A stretch of DNA of 64,000 nucleotides from Xaviernesmea oryzae (GCF_900177415.1 NZ_FXAF01000001.1:374501-438500), one strand, 5' to 3'. Positions 26,140-35,338 are shown, numbered from the stretch's first letter. Made by a program: numbers and translations. The notes: a model not told the origin generated them from the sequence alone.

Positions 26140-27687
26140 TTAAAGCGTCGCCACCGTCTTGAGCGCGCCGTCGAGAGCGATGCCGCTTTCATCGAGAAGT
26201 GCCGCCTGCCGCAGGCGTTTCATCCAGGCTGCACCGTCCTCACGATCCTGTAGTGCGGTCAGTGCCGACATAACACGATCGAACTTCGAAAGACCGCGGG
26301 CATGCGTGTCGGAATAGCCTTTCACCAGCCGGCGGTTATTGATCACCTCGACCGCGAGATCGTAGTTCCGCGGCAGAAGAGAGGCGGCCGCATTGAGCCA
26401 GGCTTCCCGATGTTCGGTCTCGCGCATATGCCGCAACGTGCCGCGGCGCGTGCGGCGCAGCGCCGCGAGCGTATAAAGCGTCAGGAACCAGAAAAGGGTG
26501 CCCGTCTGCACCCGCCGGCCCTTGTTGATGCGGCGGTCGAGCCAGGCGAAAAGCTTCGGACGGTTTTCGACCCAAAGGCCGAGACCCCTCGGCAACGTGC
26601 CGCAGACCTCCTCCATACGCGGATGCATGTATTCGGTCATATAGAGGATCTGATCCTGCTTGACGCCGACCTCCTTGCGGACGCGATCGAAGCGCGAGCC
26701 GCGCGTCTTCAGGTCGGCGACGCGAATGACATCGTCATAGGCCATGGCCACAGCTACATATTTCGCCGATTGAACCGTAAAGGCATAATCCCTTTCCTCA
26801 CCGCCATTGGCGCGGTCGAGGGCGAGAAGCTTGCCGACGCGGTCGAGATATTCGGCGGCATAGGCCGGGTCCTGAAAATCGGTAAGCTTCTTGATGCCGG
26901 CAAAAAGCAGCGGCCAGGCCGCTTCCGGAAACTCGGCGCGCAGGCGGTGCACCAGCCGGTCGAGCTGCGGATGGCCGGCGGTTTCCGGCATGGCGTCGAA
27001 GCGTTTCGGCGGTGAGGCGGCGATTTCCTCGCGCGGCTTGGCCTTCGCACGGTCACACGCCGCATTGAAGGCCTTGAGACTCGGCTCGACGCCCTTCCCG
27101 CCACCGCGGATCGTCGCCTCGAAGGCCTCCTTGGAAAAGGGCAGCACCTCGGCCGCGGCAAGCGCTCCGAACATCGACGCGGAGATGACGCTGCCGTTCT
27201 TCAGCGCCAGGGTATCCATGTCGAAGGCGATGGTGCGTTTGGCCGCGAAGTCCGTGGCGCCGACCACCACAGTCGGATCGCCCGTGCCGTCGCCCGGCTT
27301 TTCCTTCTCCCCGACCGCGAAGGAACGATGGGTCGAAGCGATCAAGGTCGTCTTGTCGGGCGTGACGAGGCCGCGCAGCACGGAGCGCCCGGCTTCCATC
27401 AGTTCGGCGGCGAGCACGACATCCACGTCGCCGGGCGTCGGCATCAGCGAAAAGATCGGCGAGACGCCGTCCCTGGCAGGCAGCATCTCGATATAATAGA
27501 TCGTCGCGCCGGTGCGCTGGGCCACGCCCGGCACGGAAGTCGATTGCGCCATCCAGCCCTGTTTTTCGGCAAGGCCGACGATCCAGTCGGCGAGCACCCC
27601 GCCCCCCTGCCCACCCATGGCGAGAACGGCGAGCGTGAGCGGCTTGTCCGAGGCAATCAATGTCTTCGGGTTTACGGTCTCGTTCAT
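26140..27687 (-). CDS. iorB: 2-oxoacid:acceptor oxidoreductase, IorB-type subunit
   Basis: A 515-residue protein of the long IorB type. Residues 20-210 are the pyruvate:ferredoxin gamma domain (AMGGQGGGVLADWIV, GVAQRTGATIYYIEM), followed by a DUF6537-like C-terminal extension. I start at the ATG 27687, ten bases after the iorA stop with GAGGG upstream, rather than at an overlapping upstream codon. With IorA it would oxidatively decarboxylate an aromatic 2-oxoacid to the acyl-CoA. Candidates are indolepyruvate (to indoleacetyl-CoA) and isatinate (to 2-aminobenzoyl-CoA). Confidence 0.85.
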   Translation of the reverse strand: MNETVNPKTLIASDKPLTLAVLAMGGQGGGVLADWIVGLAEKQGWMAQSTSVPGVAQRTGATIYYIEMLPARDGVSPIFSLMPTPGDVDVVLAAELMEAGRSVLRGLVTPDKTTLIASTHRSFAVGEKEKPGDGTGDPTVVVGATDFAAKRTIAFDMDTLALKNGSVISASMFGALAAAEVLPFSKEAFEATIRGGGKGVEPSLKAFNAACDRAKAKPREEIAASPPKRFDAMPETAGHPQLDRLVHRLRAEFPEAAWPLLFAGIKKLTDFQDPAYAAEYLDRVGKLLALDRANGGEERDYAFTVQSAKYVAVAMAYDDVIRVADLKTRGSRFDRVRKEVGVKQDQILYMTEYMHPRMEEVCGTLPRGLGLWVENRPKLFAWLDRRINKGRRVQTGTLFWFLTLYTLAALRRTRRGTLRHMRETEHREAWLNAAASLLPRNYDLAVEVINNRRLVKGYSDTHARGLSKFDRVMSALTALQDREDGAAWMKRLRQAALLDESGIALDGALKTVATL

Positions 27688-27697
27688 CGCCCGACCC

Positions 27698-29851
27698 TCA
27701 ATCCGCAAAGACGACGCGGCCGGCGGCGCGGCGGGCCTGCAGCCAGCCGATCACCGCATTGCGCACACGGGAGACGAACCTGTCCCAGCCGGTCGGGTTA
27801 TGGATGACATCGGCGCGATAGAAGGACGGACAGAGGATCGCCGCCTCCGAAACCTCGCCGCAATTGCCGCAGCCGACGCAGGAATTGTCGATCGCTGCGA
27901 CCGGATCGTCCTTGAGGGGATCGTCGGTGTGTTTCACCGAAAGCGACGGGCAGCCGGAGAGCCGGATGCAGGCATGATCGCCCGTGCAGACATCCTCGTC
28001 CACACCGAAGCGCTCCTTCACCATGCGCTGGCCGTCCTTCACCGCCTTGGCGAATTGCGGCTTCACGCGGCGCTGCTTGTTCAGCATGCACTCGGAAGAG
28101 GCGACGATGATCTTCGGGCCCTTTTCCTTGCTCGTCAGCGCTTCCTTCAGCGTGTCGCGCATCTTCGCGACATCATAGGTGCGGTCGATCTGGCGCACCC
28201 AGGTAGCGCCGATGCCCTTCACCGCATTGACGATCGTATTGTTCGTCTTTCGGTTCGGGTTGTTGGCACGCGAGGACATGATGTCTTGCCCGCCCGTCGC
28301 CGCCGAATAATAGTTGTCGACGACGAGGATGACGCCGTCCTGCTTGTTGAAGACCGCATTGCCGACCGATGTCGCAAGGCCGTTGTGCCAGAAGCCGCCG
28401 TCGCCCATGACGGAGATCGACCGCTTTCCCGCTTCCACATTGAAAGCCGAGGCGGACGCCGGGCCAAGGCCGTAGCCCATGGTCGTGCCGCCGATATTGA
28501 ACGGTGGCAGGATGGAGAAGAGATGGCAGCCGATATCGGCGGAGACGTGGTGTTCGCCGAGCTCCTTCTCGACCAGCTTCATGGCCGCAAAGATCGGCCG
28601 CTCGGGACAGCCCGTACAGAAACCGGCCGGACGTGCCGGCACCACTTCGGCAAGCGCCTTCACCTTCGGATCGTTGAGGATCGGCGTCGGGTCCGGCACC
28701 GGCGGCTGGTTGCCGAGCAGCATCCGGTCGTACATCTCGATGAAGGCCTTCAGGCCCTTCATCATGATAGGGGCGGTATACTCTCCGCCGAGCGGCAGTA
28801 TGTCCTTGCCGTGTACCTTGGTCTGGATGTCACGGCGGCGCATCAGCGTGTGAAGCGACTGTTCGATATATTCCGGCGCCCCCTCTTCCACCATGATGAC
28901 GGCCTTCTTGCCGATGCAGAAGTCGACAACCTCGTCGTCGACCATCGGATAGGCAACGTTCATCACATAAAGCGGGATCGACGAATTGCCGTAGACATCC
29001 GCAAGGCCGAGCTGCTGCAGGGCGCGCATGACGCCGTTGTACATGCCGCCCAGCATGACGATGCCGATCTCGCCTTCTTCCGGACCGAAGAACTCGTTGA
29101 GCTTTCTCTCCTTGATGAAATTGACGGCAGCCGGCCAGCGGCGCTCCAGCTTGTCCTTTTCATGGATGAAGTTCGCCGGCGGCAGCACGATGCGGTTGAC
29201 GTCGCGGACTGGATTCTCCAGCGCCTGCTTCAGCGTATAGGCAGGACGCTTGTTGTCCTTGGCGACGAACTGGCCGTGCACATGGCAGGCGCGGATGCGC
29301 ACTTCCAGCATGACCGGGGTGGATGAGGCTTCCGAAAGCTCAAACCCGTCTTCCACCGCCTTGACGATCGACGGCAGGTTCGGACGCGGATCGAGGAGCC
29401 ACATCTGTGACTTCATGGCAAAGGCGTGGGATCGCTCCTGCATGATCGAGGAGCCCTCTCCGAAGTCCTCCCCGAGGATGATCAGCGCGCCGCCGTTCAC
29501 GCCACCGGAGGAAAGGTTCGAGAGCGCATCCGACGCCACGTTGGTCCCCGCAGTCGACTTCCAGGTCACGGCGCCACGCACCGGATACATGACGGAGGCG
29601 GAGAGCATGGCGGCAGCGGCGGCCTCCGACGCCGAGGTCTCGAAATGCACGCCGAGATCCTCCATCACGTCCTTGGCGTCGGCCAGCACGTCCATCAGGT
29701 GCGAGATCGGTGAACCCTGGTAGCCGCCAACGTAGGAAACCCCGGATTGGAGCAGCGCCTTGGTGATTGCGAGGATGCCCTCGCCACGGAAAATCTCGCC
29801 TTCCCCGAGCTTCAAATCTTCCACTTCACGGGCAAAAGATCGTTCGGCCAT
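27698..29851 (-). CDS. iorA: 2-oxoacid:acceptor oxidoreductase, IorA-type TPP/FeS subunit
   Basis: A 717-residue protein. It has an N-terminal pyrimidine-binding domain (GYQGSPISHLMDVL), a central CTGCPERP, the TPP motif GDGGFWHNGLATSVGNAVF with VVDNYYSAATGG, and a C-terminal cysteine region. One FeS cluster motif, CVGCGNCGEVSEAAILCP, has four Cys; the other, CTGDHACIRLSGCP, has three Cys and a His, unlike standard CxxCxxC motifs. The start at 29851 has AAGGGGAA. It heads iorAB and faces importer 2 across a 329-bp gap. The position, between an isatin hydrolase and a 2-aminobenzoyl-CoA operon, suggests isatinate as substrate. Confidence 0.87.
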   Translation of the reverse strand: MAERSFAREVEDLKLGEGEIFRGEGILAITKALLQSGVSYVGGYQGSPISHLMDVLADAKDVMEDLGVHFETSASEAAAAAMLSASVMYPVRGAVTWKSTAGTNVASDALSNLSSGGVNGGALIILGEDFGEGSSIMQERSHAFAMKSQMWLLDPRPNLPSIVKAVEDGFELSEASSTPVMLEVRIRACHVHGQFVAKDNKRPAYTLKQALENPVRDVNRIVLPPANFIHEKDKLERRWPAAVNFIKERKLNEFFGPEEGEIGIVMLGGMYNGVMRALQQLGLADVYGNSSIPLYVMNVAYPMVDDEVVDFCIGKKAVIMVEEGAPEYIEQSLHTLMRRRDIQTKVHGKDILPLGGEYTAPIMMKGLKAFIEMYDRMLLGNQPPVPDPTPILNDPKVKALAEVVPARPAGFCTGCPERPIFAAMKLVEKELGEHHVSADIGCHLFSILPPFNIGGTTMGYGLGPASASAFNVEAGKRSISVMGDGGFWHNGLATSVGNAVFNKQDGVILVVDNYYSAATGGQDIMSSRANNPNRKTNNTIVNAVKGIGATWVRQIDRTYDVAKMRDTLKEALTSKEKGPKIIVASSECMLNKQRRVKPQFAKAVKDGQRMVKERFGVDEDVCTGDHACIRLSGCPSLSVKHTDDPLKDDPVAAIDNSCVGCGNCGEVSEAAILCPSFYRADVIHNPTGWDRFVSRVRNAVIGWLQARRAAGRVVFAD

Positions 29852-29922
29852 GGCAGTTCCCCTTTTGCCTTTTCGGCTTCAAGCCATAAACATTTGCAAA
29901 AGCATATTTTCCACCTCATGCG

Positions 29923-29938
29923 TTTGTCAATTCACAAA
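29923..29938. promoter_or_regulatory. MarR-like near-palindrome upstream of iorA
   Basis: TTTGTCAATTCACAAA: arms TTTGT/ACAAA around AATT, one mismatched pair in 16 bp, about 72-87 bp upstream of the iorA start codon. The TTG-N10-CAA spacing is common in MarR operators. Confidence 0.45.
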
Positions 29939-30008
29939 TGGCTGCGGAGATGCCTGGCCTATCGCAGCCTTCCGGGGAGCCTCTTCAGAAGTTTCTAAGA
30001 ACCATTTT

Positions 30009-30024
30009 ATATGCTTATGCATAT
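30009..30024. promoter_or_regulatory. ATATGC-N4-GCATAT inverted repeat
   Basis: ATATGCTTATGCATAT: perfect 6-bp arms with a 4-bp spacer, midway between iorA (157 bp) and importer 2 (156 bp). It includes TATGCATA, as at 18780. Position and symmetry fit an operator acting on both directions. Confidence 0.45.
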
Positions 30025-30101
30025 TATTTGGATGAACTGCCGCAAGAATCTCTCGCTTTGGTTACAAATAACCCTTGCCGCCGTTCAGCACTTATTTTAA
30101 C

Positions 30102-30116
30102 GTTCAACCATTGAAC
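30102..30116. promoter_or_regulatory. GTTCAA-CCA-TTGAAC inverted repeat upstream of importer 2
   Basis: Perfect 6-bp arms with a 3-bp spacer, 65 bp before the binding-protein start. It may be a second operator or a short mRNA leader hairpin. Confidence 0.4.
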
Positions 30117-30180
30117 AAACGAGCCTGACACGGACCGCCTGTCCGCAAGTTTGGCCGAGTGGGAACAATGGAGTTGGATC

Positions 30181-31716
30181 ATGATGACGCTCTCCCGGCG
30201 CCAGGCCTTGAGCCTGGGCGCGGCCACCTTTCTGACAGGCGTATTTTCCGGACGTAATACAGTTTTCGCGCAGGACAGTTCGACGCTGACCATCGCCTAC
30301 AACGTCAACCTGCCGTCCTTCGACCCGACGGTCGGCCCCTCTGCCGTCAATCCGACGATCCAGGCGATCTACCGCTCGGTCTTCGACCAGTTCATCGGGC
30401 AGGGTCCCGACCTGTCCTTCCAGCCGGGACTTCTCACCGCCTGGGGCTGGAACGACGACAAGACGCAAGTCTGGATGGACGTGCGCGAAGGTGTCAAATG
30501 GCATGACGGCTCGGATTTCACGCCGGAGGACATCGTCTGGTCGCTGGAGCGTGCCGCCAGGCAGGAAACAGGCAATCCGATCCAGTTCGTCTGGTCGACC
30601 GCCGGCAATTACAAGATCGACGGCAAGCGCATCACCGGAGAGGTGAAGCAGTTCGACCCCACCTTCTTCAAGTGGATGGCCTTCCTCACCGGCTACGTCA
30701 TGCCGAAAGCCTATTATGAGAAGGTCGGCGCGGAAGGTTTTGAGAAGAAGCCGGTCGGCACCGGGCCCTACATGTTCGACGCCTATGAAGGAAACGCCTT
30801 TCTGCGGCTCAAAGCCAACCCGAATTATTTCGGCGGCAAGCCGGCCTTCGACACCGTCGTCTTCAAGTTCGTGCCGGATGCAACGAGCCGAGTCGCGGAA
30901 ATCGAATCCGGCTCTTCCGACATCACGCTGGAGATTCCCTATGAGGAATATGATCGCCTGAAGGAAAAGGCGGGACTGAAGGGCGTTGCAGCGCCGATTT
31001 CCGACATCGGCATGATCTTCATCAACAATGTCGATGCGATGCTCGACAAGAACGTGCGTCTCGCCGCCCATCACGCCATAGACAAGAAAGCGATCGTCGA
31101 CCGGCTGCTGAAGGGCTACGGTGTGCCGATCGACACGCTCGAGGCGCCGGAATACGACGCCTATGATGCCTCGATCAAGGTCGGCTACGACCAGGCGAAG
31201 GCAAAGGAGCTCCTGGCCGCATCCGGTTATTCCACCGATAAGCCGGCAAAGTTCAAGATCCAGACGACGCGCGGCTTCAAGCCGAAGGATTACGAAATGA
31301 TCCAGGCGATCGTCGGCATGTGGCGCCGCGTCGGAATCGAGGCGGAGATCGAGGTCTACGAGATCGCCAAGCATTACGAGCTGCGCGCCGCCGACCAGCT
31401 GGCACCGGCCGCCTTCTACAACTGGGGCAATGCGATCGGCGACCCGACCACCTCGACCGGGTTTGCCATGTTCGGTCCCTCGCCGCACTCGGTCTGGAAC
31501 ACGGACGATCTCGACAACATGATCATGCCGCTCTGGGGTGAAAAGGACGAGAAGAAGCGCATCGACGGCTGGAAGGCGGTCAGCAAATACATCGCCGAAC
31601 AGGGTTACGTGATCCCGCTTCTCCAGTACGTCCAGCCGATCGTCTACAAGGACAAGCTGAAGGTCGTGCCGAACGTCTCCGGCGCGCTGCAGCCGACCTT
31701 GGTGTCGAAGGCCTGA
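30181..31716 (+). CDS. ABC importer 2: family-5 solute-binding protein
   Basis: A 511-residue SBP_bac_5 protein with a twin-arginine-like signal (SRRQALSLGAATFLTG) and predicted cleavage near VFA/QDS. Core motif: VKWHDGSDFTPEDIVWSLER. I start at the ATG 30181 with GGAG eight bases upstream. It heads importer 2, divergent from iorAB. It is the closest relative in the window of binding protein 1 (same length, same C-terminal layout VxPLLQYVQP and VPN). Confidence 0.88.
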   Translation: MMTLSRRQALSLGAATFLTGVFSGRNTVFAQDSSTLTIAYNVNLPSFDPTVGPSAVNPTIQAIYRSVFDQFIGQGPDLSFQPGLLTAWGWNDDKTQVWMDVREGVKWHDGSDFTPEDIVWSLERAARQETGNPIQFVWSTAGNYKIDGKRITGEVKQFDPTFFKWMAFLTGYVMPKAYYEKVGAEGFEKKPVGTGPYMFDAYEGNAFLRLKANPNYFGGKPAFDTVVFKFVPDATSRVAEIESGSSDITLEIPYEEYDRLKEKAGLKGVAAPISDIGMIFINNVDAMLDKNVRLAAHHAIDKKAIVDRLLKGYGVPIDTLEAPEYDAYDASIKVGYDQAKAKELLAASGYSTDKPAKFKIQTTRGFKPKDYEMIQAIVGMWRRVGIEAEIEVYEIAKHYELRAADQLAPAAFYNWGNAIGDPTTSTGFAMFGPSPHSVWNTDDLDNMIMPLWGEKDEKKRIDGWKAVSKYIAEQGYVIPLLQYVQPIVYKDKLKVVPNVSGALQPTLVSKA

Positions 31717-31729
31717 GATTGAAGTCCCT

Positions 31730-31750
31730 CTTCTCCCCAACGGGGAGAAG
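31730..31750 (+). other. Intercistronic hairpin after binding protein 2
   Basis: CTTCTCCCC, loop AAC, GGGGAGAAG: a 9-bp stem between the binding-protein stop and the permease start, with no T-run. Sequences of this form recur between genes in Rhizobiales genomes, so it may be a dispersed repeat acting as an mRNA stabiliser. Confidence 0.6.
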
Positions 31751-31758
31751 GAGTTCTA

Positions 31759-32766
31759 ATGATCGCCGTATCCATCCTCAACCGACTGATCATGGCCGCC
31801 GTGACGCTGTTCGGCGTCGCCGTGATTGTCTTCATGCTGCTGCGAGTCGTGCCGGGCGACCCGATCGCCATGATGATCGCGCCGGGCGCAAGCCCAGCCG
31901 ATATCGCCGCGTTGCGTGCCAAATACGGCCTTGACTTGAGCCTGCCGGCACAATTCGGCGTCTGGCTGCAAGCGGTGCTGGTCGGAGATTTCGGCACCTC
32001 GATCTCGCTCCGCCGTGACGTTCTGGAACTGCTGCTGGGGCGTCTGCCGGCGACGCTGGAGCTCGCCTTCGCAGCCCTGATCGTCGCGATCCTGATCGGC
32101 GGTACTGTGGCGGTCACCGGCACGCTCTTCCGCCGCACGCCGCTGGAACCGGCGATCGATGCCACCAACGGCGTGCTGCTCGCCGTGCCGGATTTTGTCT
32201 GGGCGCTCGCGCTCGTCCTTGTGCTGGGCGTCTTCATTCCGGTCTTTCCGCTTTCCGGCCGCGTCGATCCGACGTTCTCGATCGATTTCCTCACCTCCTT
32301 TTACCTGCTCGAAAGCCTGGTTCGCCTGCGCTTCGACGTTTTTCTCGATGTCGCGGCCCATATGGTCATGCCGGTGCTGGCGCTCGCCCTGCCGCTCGCG
32401 ACCGTCATCACCCGCATCCTCAAGGAAGCCCTGCTGGAGGCCATGGTGCAGGACTACGTTCTGCTGGCTCGACTGAAGGGCATGTCGGAATTCCGGCTGG
32501 TGCTGCAGGAAGCGTTGCGAAACGCCGTCGGCCCCGCCCTCTCGCTCACGGGTGTGCAGTTCACCTTCCTTGTCGGCGGCACTGTCATCGTCGAGCGCAT
32601 CTTCGCCTATCCCGGCATCGGCAACATGGCGATCGACGCGGTGATCAACCGCGACTTGCCGCTGATCCAGGGCTTGGTCCTCGTCTTCGGCGCGATATTC
32701 ATCGTCATCAATCTCGCCGTCGATCTTCTGGCCGCCGCACTCAATCCGAGGCTCCGCCATGGCTGA
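31759..32766 (+). CDS. ABC importer 2: DppB-type permease
   Basis: A 335-residue permease with the DppB layout (RVVPGDPIAMM near residue 35, several TM helices, EAA loop LKGMSEFRLVLQEALRNAVGP). The start is just after the hairpin with AGAAGGAG upstream. It overlaps the next gene by eight bases. Confidence 0.88.
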   Translation: MIAVSILNRLIMAAVTLFGVAVIVFMLLRVVPGDPIAMMIAPGASPADIAALRAKYGLDLSLPAQFGVWLQAVLVGDFGTSISLRRDVLELLLGRLPATLELAFAALIVAILIGGTVAVTGTLFRRTPLEPAIDATNGVLLAVPDFVWALALVLVLGVFIPVFPLSGRVDPTFSIDFLTSFYLLESLVRLRFDVFLDVAAHMVMPVLALALPLATVITRILKEALLEAMVQDYVLLARLKGMSEFRLVLQEALRNAVGPALSLTGVQFTFLVGGTVIVERIFAYPGIGNMAIDAVINRDLPLIQGLVLVFGAIFIVINLAVDLLAAALNPRLRHG

Positions 32767-33655
32767 GCCCGTCACCATCGCCGTGCCGACGACGAAACCT
32801 TACCGCGCACCATCACGGCTGAGGAGCTTGCTCACGGAGCCGAAGGTGCTGTTCGGCGGCGGCTTCATCCTGCTCCTGATTGTCATCGCGATCTTTGCAC
32901 CGTTCATCGCACCAAAAGACCCGCTGGAACAGGACCTCATGCTGGGCTCGCTGCCGCCCGCTTGGCTCGAGGGCGCCGAACCCGGTTACTATCTCGGCAC
33001 CGACGACCTTGGCCGAGACGTGCTCTCCCGCCTGCTTTACGGCAGCCGGATCGCCTTGCTTGTCGCCTTCGTCTCCGCAAGCCTTGCCGCGCTGATCGGC
33101 ACGGTCCTCGGCCTGCTCGCCGGCTGGTATGGCGGCTGGACGGACCGGATCGTGTCGCGGATCGTCGACATCTGGATGGCCTTCCCGCCCGTTCTTTTGT
33201 CGATACTGCTCGTCGCGGTCTTCGGCTCCGGCGTACATTCGGTCATTGCCGCGATCGTCATCATCGACTGGACCCGCTTCTGCCGCGTTGTGAGGGCCGA
33301 GACGCTCGCCCAGGCACAGCTCGATTATGTGACCGCCGCCCGCACCGTCGGCTTTCCACGCATGACAATCCTGACTCGCGAAATCTTTCCGAATATCGTT
33401 CCGGTGCTGATCGCATTGGTCAGCCTTGAAATGGGTATCGCCGTCGTGGTCGAGGCCATTCTCTCCTTTGTCGGGCTTTCGGTCTCATCAGATACGCCGA
33501 CCTGGGGCGGCATGATCGCCCAGGGGCGTCAACTCATCCATCATGCCTGGTGGCTGTTGGTGGCACCGCTCGCCGTGCTCTTCGCCACGGTGCTCGCCTT
33601 CAACCAGCTCGGCAGCGGCCTGCGCCGGGCGCTCGATCCGGTGCTGAGACGATGA
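32759..33655 (+). CDS. ABC importer 2: DppC-type permease
   Basis: A 298-residue permease with YLGTDDLGRDVLSR, six TM segments and EAA loop AARTVGFPRMTILTREIFPN. The start overlaps the DppB gene, and its stop overlaps the start of the ATPase gene as ATGA. It is close in sequence to the DppC of importer 1. Confidence 0.88.
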   Translation: MAEPVTIAVPTTKPYRAPSRLRSLLTEPKVLFGGGFILLLIVIAIFAPFIAPKDPLEQDLMLGSLPPAWLEGAEPGYYLGTDDLGRDVLSRLLYGSRIALLVAFVSASLAALIGTVLGLLAGWYGGWTDRIVSRIVDIWMAFPPVLLSILLVAVFGSGVHSVIAAIVIIDWTRFCRVVRAETLAQAQLDYVTAARTVGFPRMTILTREIFPNIVPVLIALVSLEMGIAVVVEAILSFVGLSVSSDTPTWGGMIAQGRQLIHHAWWLLVAPLAVLFATVLAFNQLGSGLRRALDPVLRR

Positions 33656-34511
33656 CGGAAAACCTGCTCGCCGTGACCGGTCTTTCAGCCGTCTCCGACC
33701 GGGAAGGCGGCATGCCCGTGCTGCGCGATGTCGGTCTGACGCTGAGGCAAGGCGAAGTGCGCGGCCTCGTCGGCGAAAGCGGCGCCGGCAAGTCGACCAT
33801 TGCGAAAGCGATTCTGGGCATATTGCCGCGCACAGTCCGTATCACCGGCGGCCGGATCGACTTCAAGGGCCGCGGCCTGCTGACGATGAAGCCGCCGGAG
33901 CTGCGCAGCATCATGGGTTCGGAAATCGCGCTGATCCCGCAGGATCCGCAGACATCCCTCAATCCCGCCCGCCGCATCGGCGCTCAGCTTGCCGACGGCC
34001 TGAGGCTGAAGCGAGGTATGTCGGCCAAGGCAGCCGAAGTCCGCGCGCTGCAACTGCTCGCCGACGTGCAGATCCGCGATCCCGACCGGGTGATGAGAAG
34101 CTTTCCGCACGAGCTTTCCGGCGGCATGCGCCAGCGCGTCCTGATCGCCGCCGCCTTTGCCGTCGATCCGCTGCTCGTCGTTGCCGATGAGCCGACCACC
34201 GCTCTCGACGTGACGGTGCGAAGGAAATCCTCCGCCTCATCCGGCGGATGCAGGAGGCGCACGGCACCGGCGTGCTCTTCGTCACCCACGACCTCGGCAT
34301 CGTCGCGCAGATCTGCGACAGCGTCACGCTGCTCTATGCCGGTAAGGTCATCGAGGAAGGCCCGGTGCGCACCGTGCTCGAAAGCCCGAAACATGATTAC
34401 ACCAGGGCGCTGATCGCCGCCGGACCGCGCTACGACCGGCCCGATGCCGGGCTGGAGCCGGTGCCGGAAGCGGTCTTTCACGAGCTTCGCCGGGAGATCG
34501 GGATCAGCTGA
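33652..34511 (+). pseudogene. ABC importer 2: DppD-type ATPase broken by a frameshift
   Basis: The frame opening at 33652 gives a normal ABC ATPase with Walker A GESGAGKST, signature LSGGM and Walker B LLVVADEPTT through ALDVTV, then changes into meaningless sequence. The reading frame beginning RLIRRMQEAHGTGVLFVTHDL continues in another frame from 34221 to the stop at 34511. The break is at 34219-34220, where GTGCGAAGGAAATC looks like GTGC(AGGC)GAAGGAAATC with four bases lost. This is either a real mutation disabling importer 2 or an assembly error. The H-loop and C-terminus lie after the break. The downstream ATPase gene is intact. Confidence 0.85.
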
Positions 34512-35338
34512 TGGAGAGCAACCTTCTCACCGCCACCGGCATCGAAGTCACCTATGGCAAGCGTGCCGCCCTGTTCGGCGCCAAGCCGGCGACCCCGGTC
34601 CTGCAGGGCATCGACATCCGTATCGGCCGCGGCCAGACGGTCGGCATCGTCGGCGAATCCGGCTCGGGCAAGACGACGCTCGGCCGCGCTCTGCTGCGCC
34701 TCGTCGATGTCTCCGCCGGCAACATCGTTTTCGACGACAAGGACATCACCCACATCCCGGAAGGCGAGATGCGGCGGCTGCGCCGGCGCATGCAGATGAT
34801 CTTCCAGGATCCGATGGCCTCGCTCAATCCGCGCCATACGATCCGCAGCATCCTCACCGGCCCTCTTCTGCTCCATGAGCTCGCGAGTGATACGGCGTCA
34901 GCGCTTGAGCGGGTGAAGTCTGTTCTCGATCGCGTCTCCCTGCCGATCGCGTGCCTCGACCGTTATCCCCATGAGCTCTCCGGCGGCCAGCGACAGCGCA
35001 TCGGAATTGCCCGTGCCGTGCTGATGCAGCCGGATTTCGTGCTGGCCGACGAGATCGTCTCCGGCCTCGACGTCTCCACCCAGGCCCAGGCGTTGAAACT
35101 GCTGAAGGAGCTGTCCCGCGAGCTCGGACTTGCCATGGCATTCATCAGCCATGATCTCTCTGTCATCCGCGCCGTCTGCGACTATGTCTATGTATTGCGG
35201 GTTGGAAGGATCGTCGAAGAAGGTCCCTGCGAGCAGGTTTTCGCAAACCCTTCCGCCGCCTATACCCGCGCGCTTCTGGATGCCATTCCGCTTCCCGAAT
35301 ACGATCCGGGCTGGCTGGAGCGAAAAAGCGAAGCGTGA
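34511..35338 (+). CDS. ABC importer 2: DppF-type ATPase
   Basis: A 275-residue ABC ATPase: Walker A GESGSGKTT, Q-loop region MIFQDPMASLNP, signature [13 protein letters not shown], Walker B FVLADEIVSGLD. The start overlaps the stop of the broken DppD frame (TGATG). It is shorter than the other DppF proteins here and lacks the cysteine-rich C-terminal extension. It is the last gene of importer 2; the monooxygenase promoter follows. Confidence 0.88.
   Translation: MESNLLTATGIEVTYGKRAALFGAKPATPVLQGIDIRIGRGQTVGIVGESGSGKTTLGRALLRLVDVSAGNIVFDDKDITHIPEGEMRRLRRRMQMIFQDPMASLNPRHTIRSILTGPLLLHELASDTASALERVKSVLDRVSLPIACLDRYPHELSGGQRQRIGIARAVLMQPDFVLADEIVSGLDVSTQAQALKLLKELSRELGLAMAFISHDLSVIRAVCDYVYVLRVGRIVEEGPCEQVFANPSAAYTRALLDAIPLPEYDPGWLERKSEA

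Larger units (their letters stand above)
29852..30180. other. Divergent control region, iorAB / ABC importer 2
   Basis: A 329-bp A/T-rich gap with three separate inverted repeats: 29923-29938, 30009-30024 and 30102-30116, listed individually. Promoter boxes could not be assigned with confidence. No small gene was seen. Confidence 0.55.

Noticed and set aside
26124..26142. ATATGCTTAAAGC, resembling the operator core TTTAAGCATA on the minus strand
   Set aside because: It covers the iorB stop codon and lacks the right half of the repeat.
30097..31740. A 547-residue open frame antisense to binding protein 2 (similar long antisense frames lie opposite 35413-37194 and 44188-45885)
   Set aside because: High-GC codon bias leaves long open antisense frames; no ribosome site or recognisable domain, and the sense strand is a clear family member.
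31730..31750. Rho-independent terminator
   Set aside because: Stable stem but no T-run, and the permease start is nine bases later; kept as an intercistronic hairpin.
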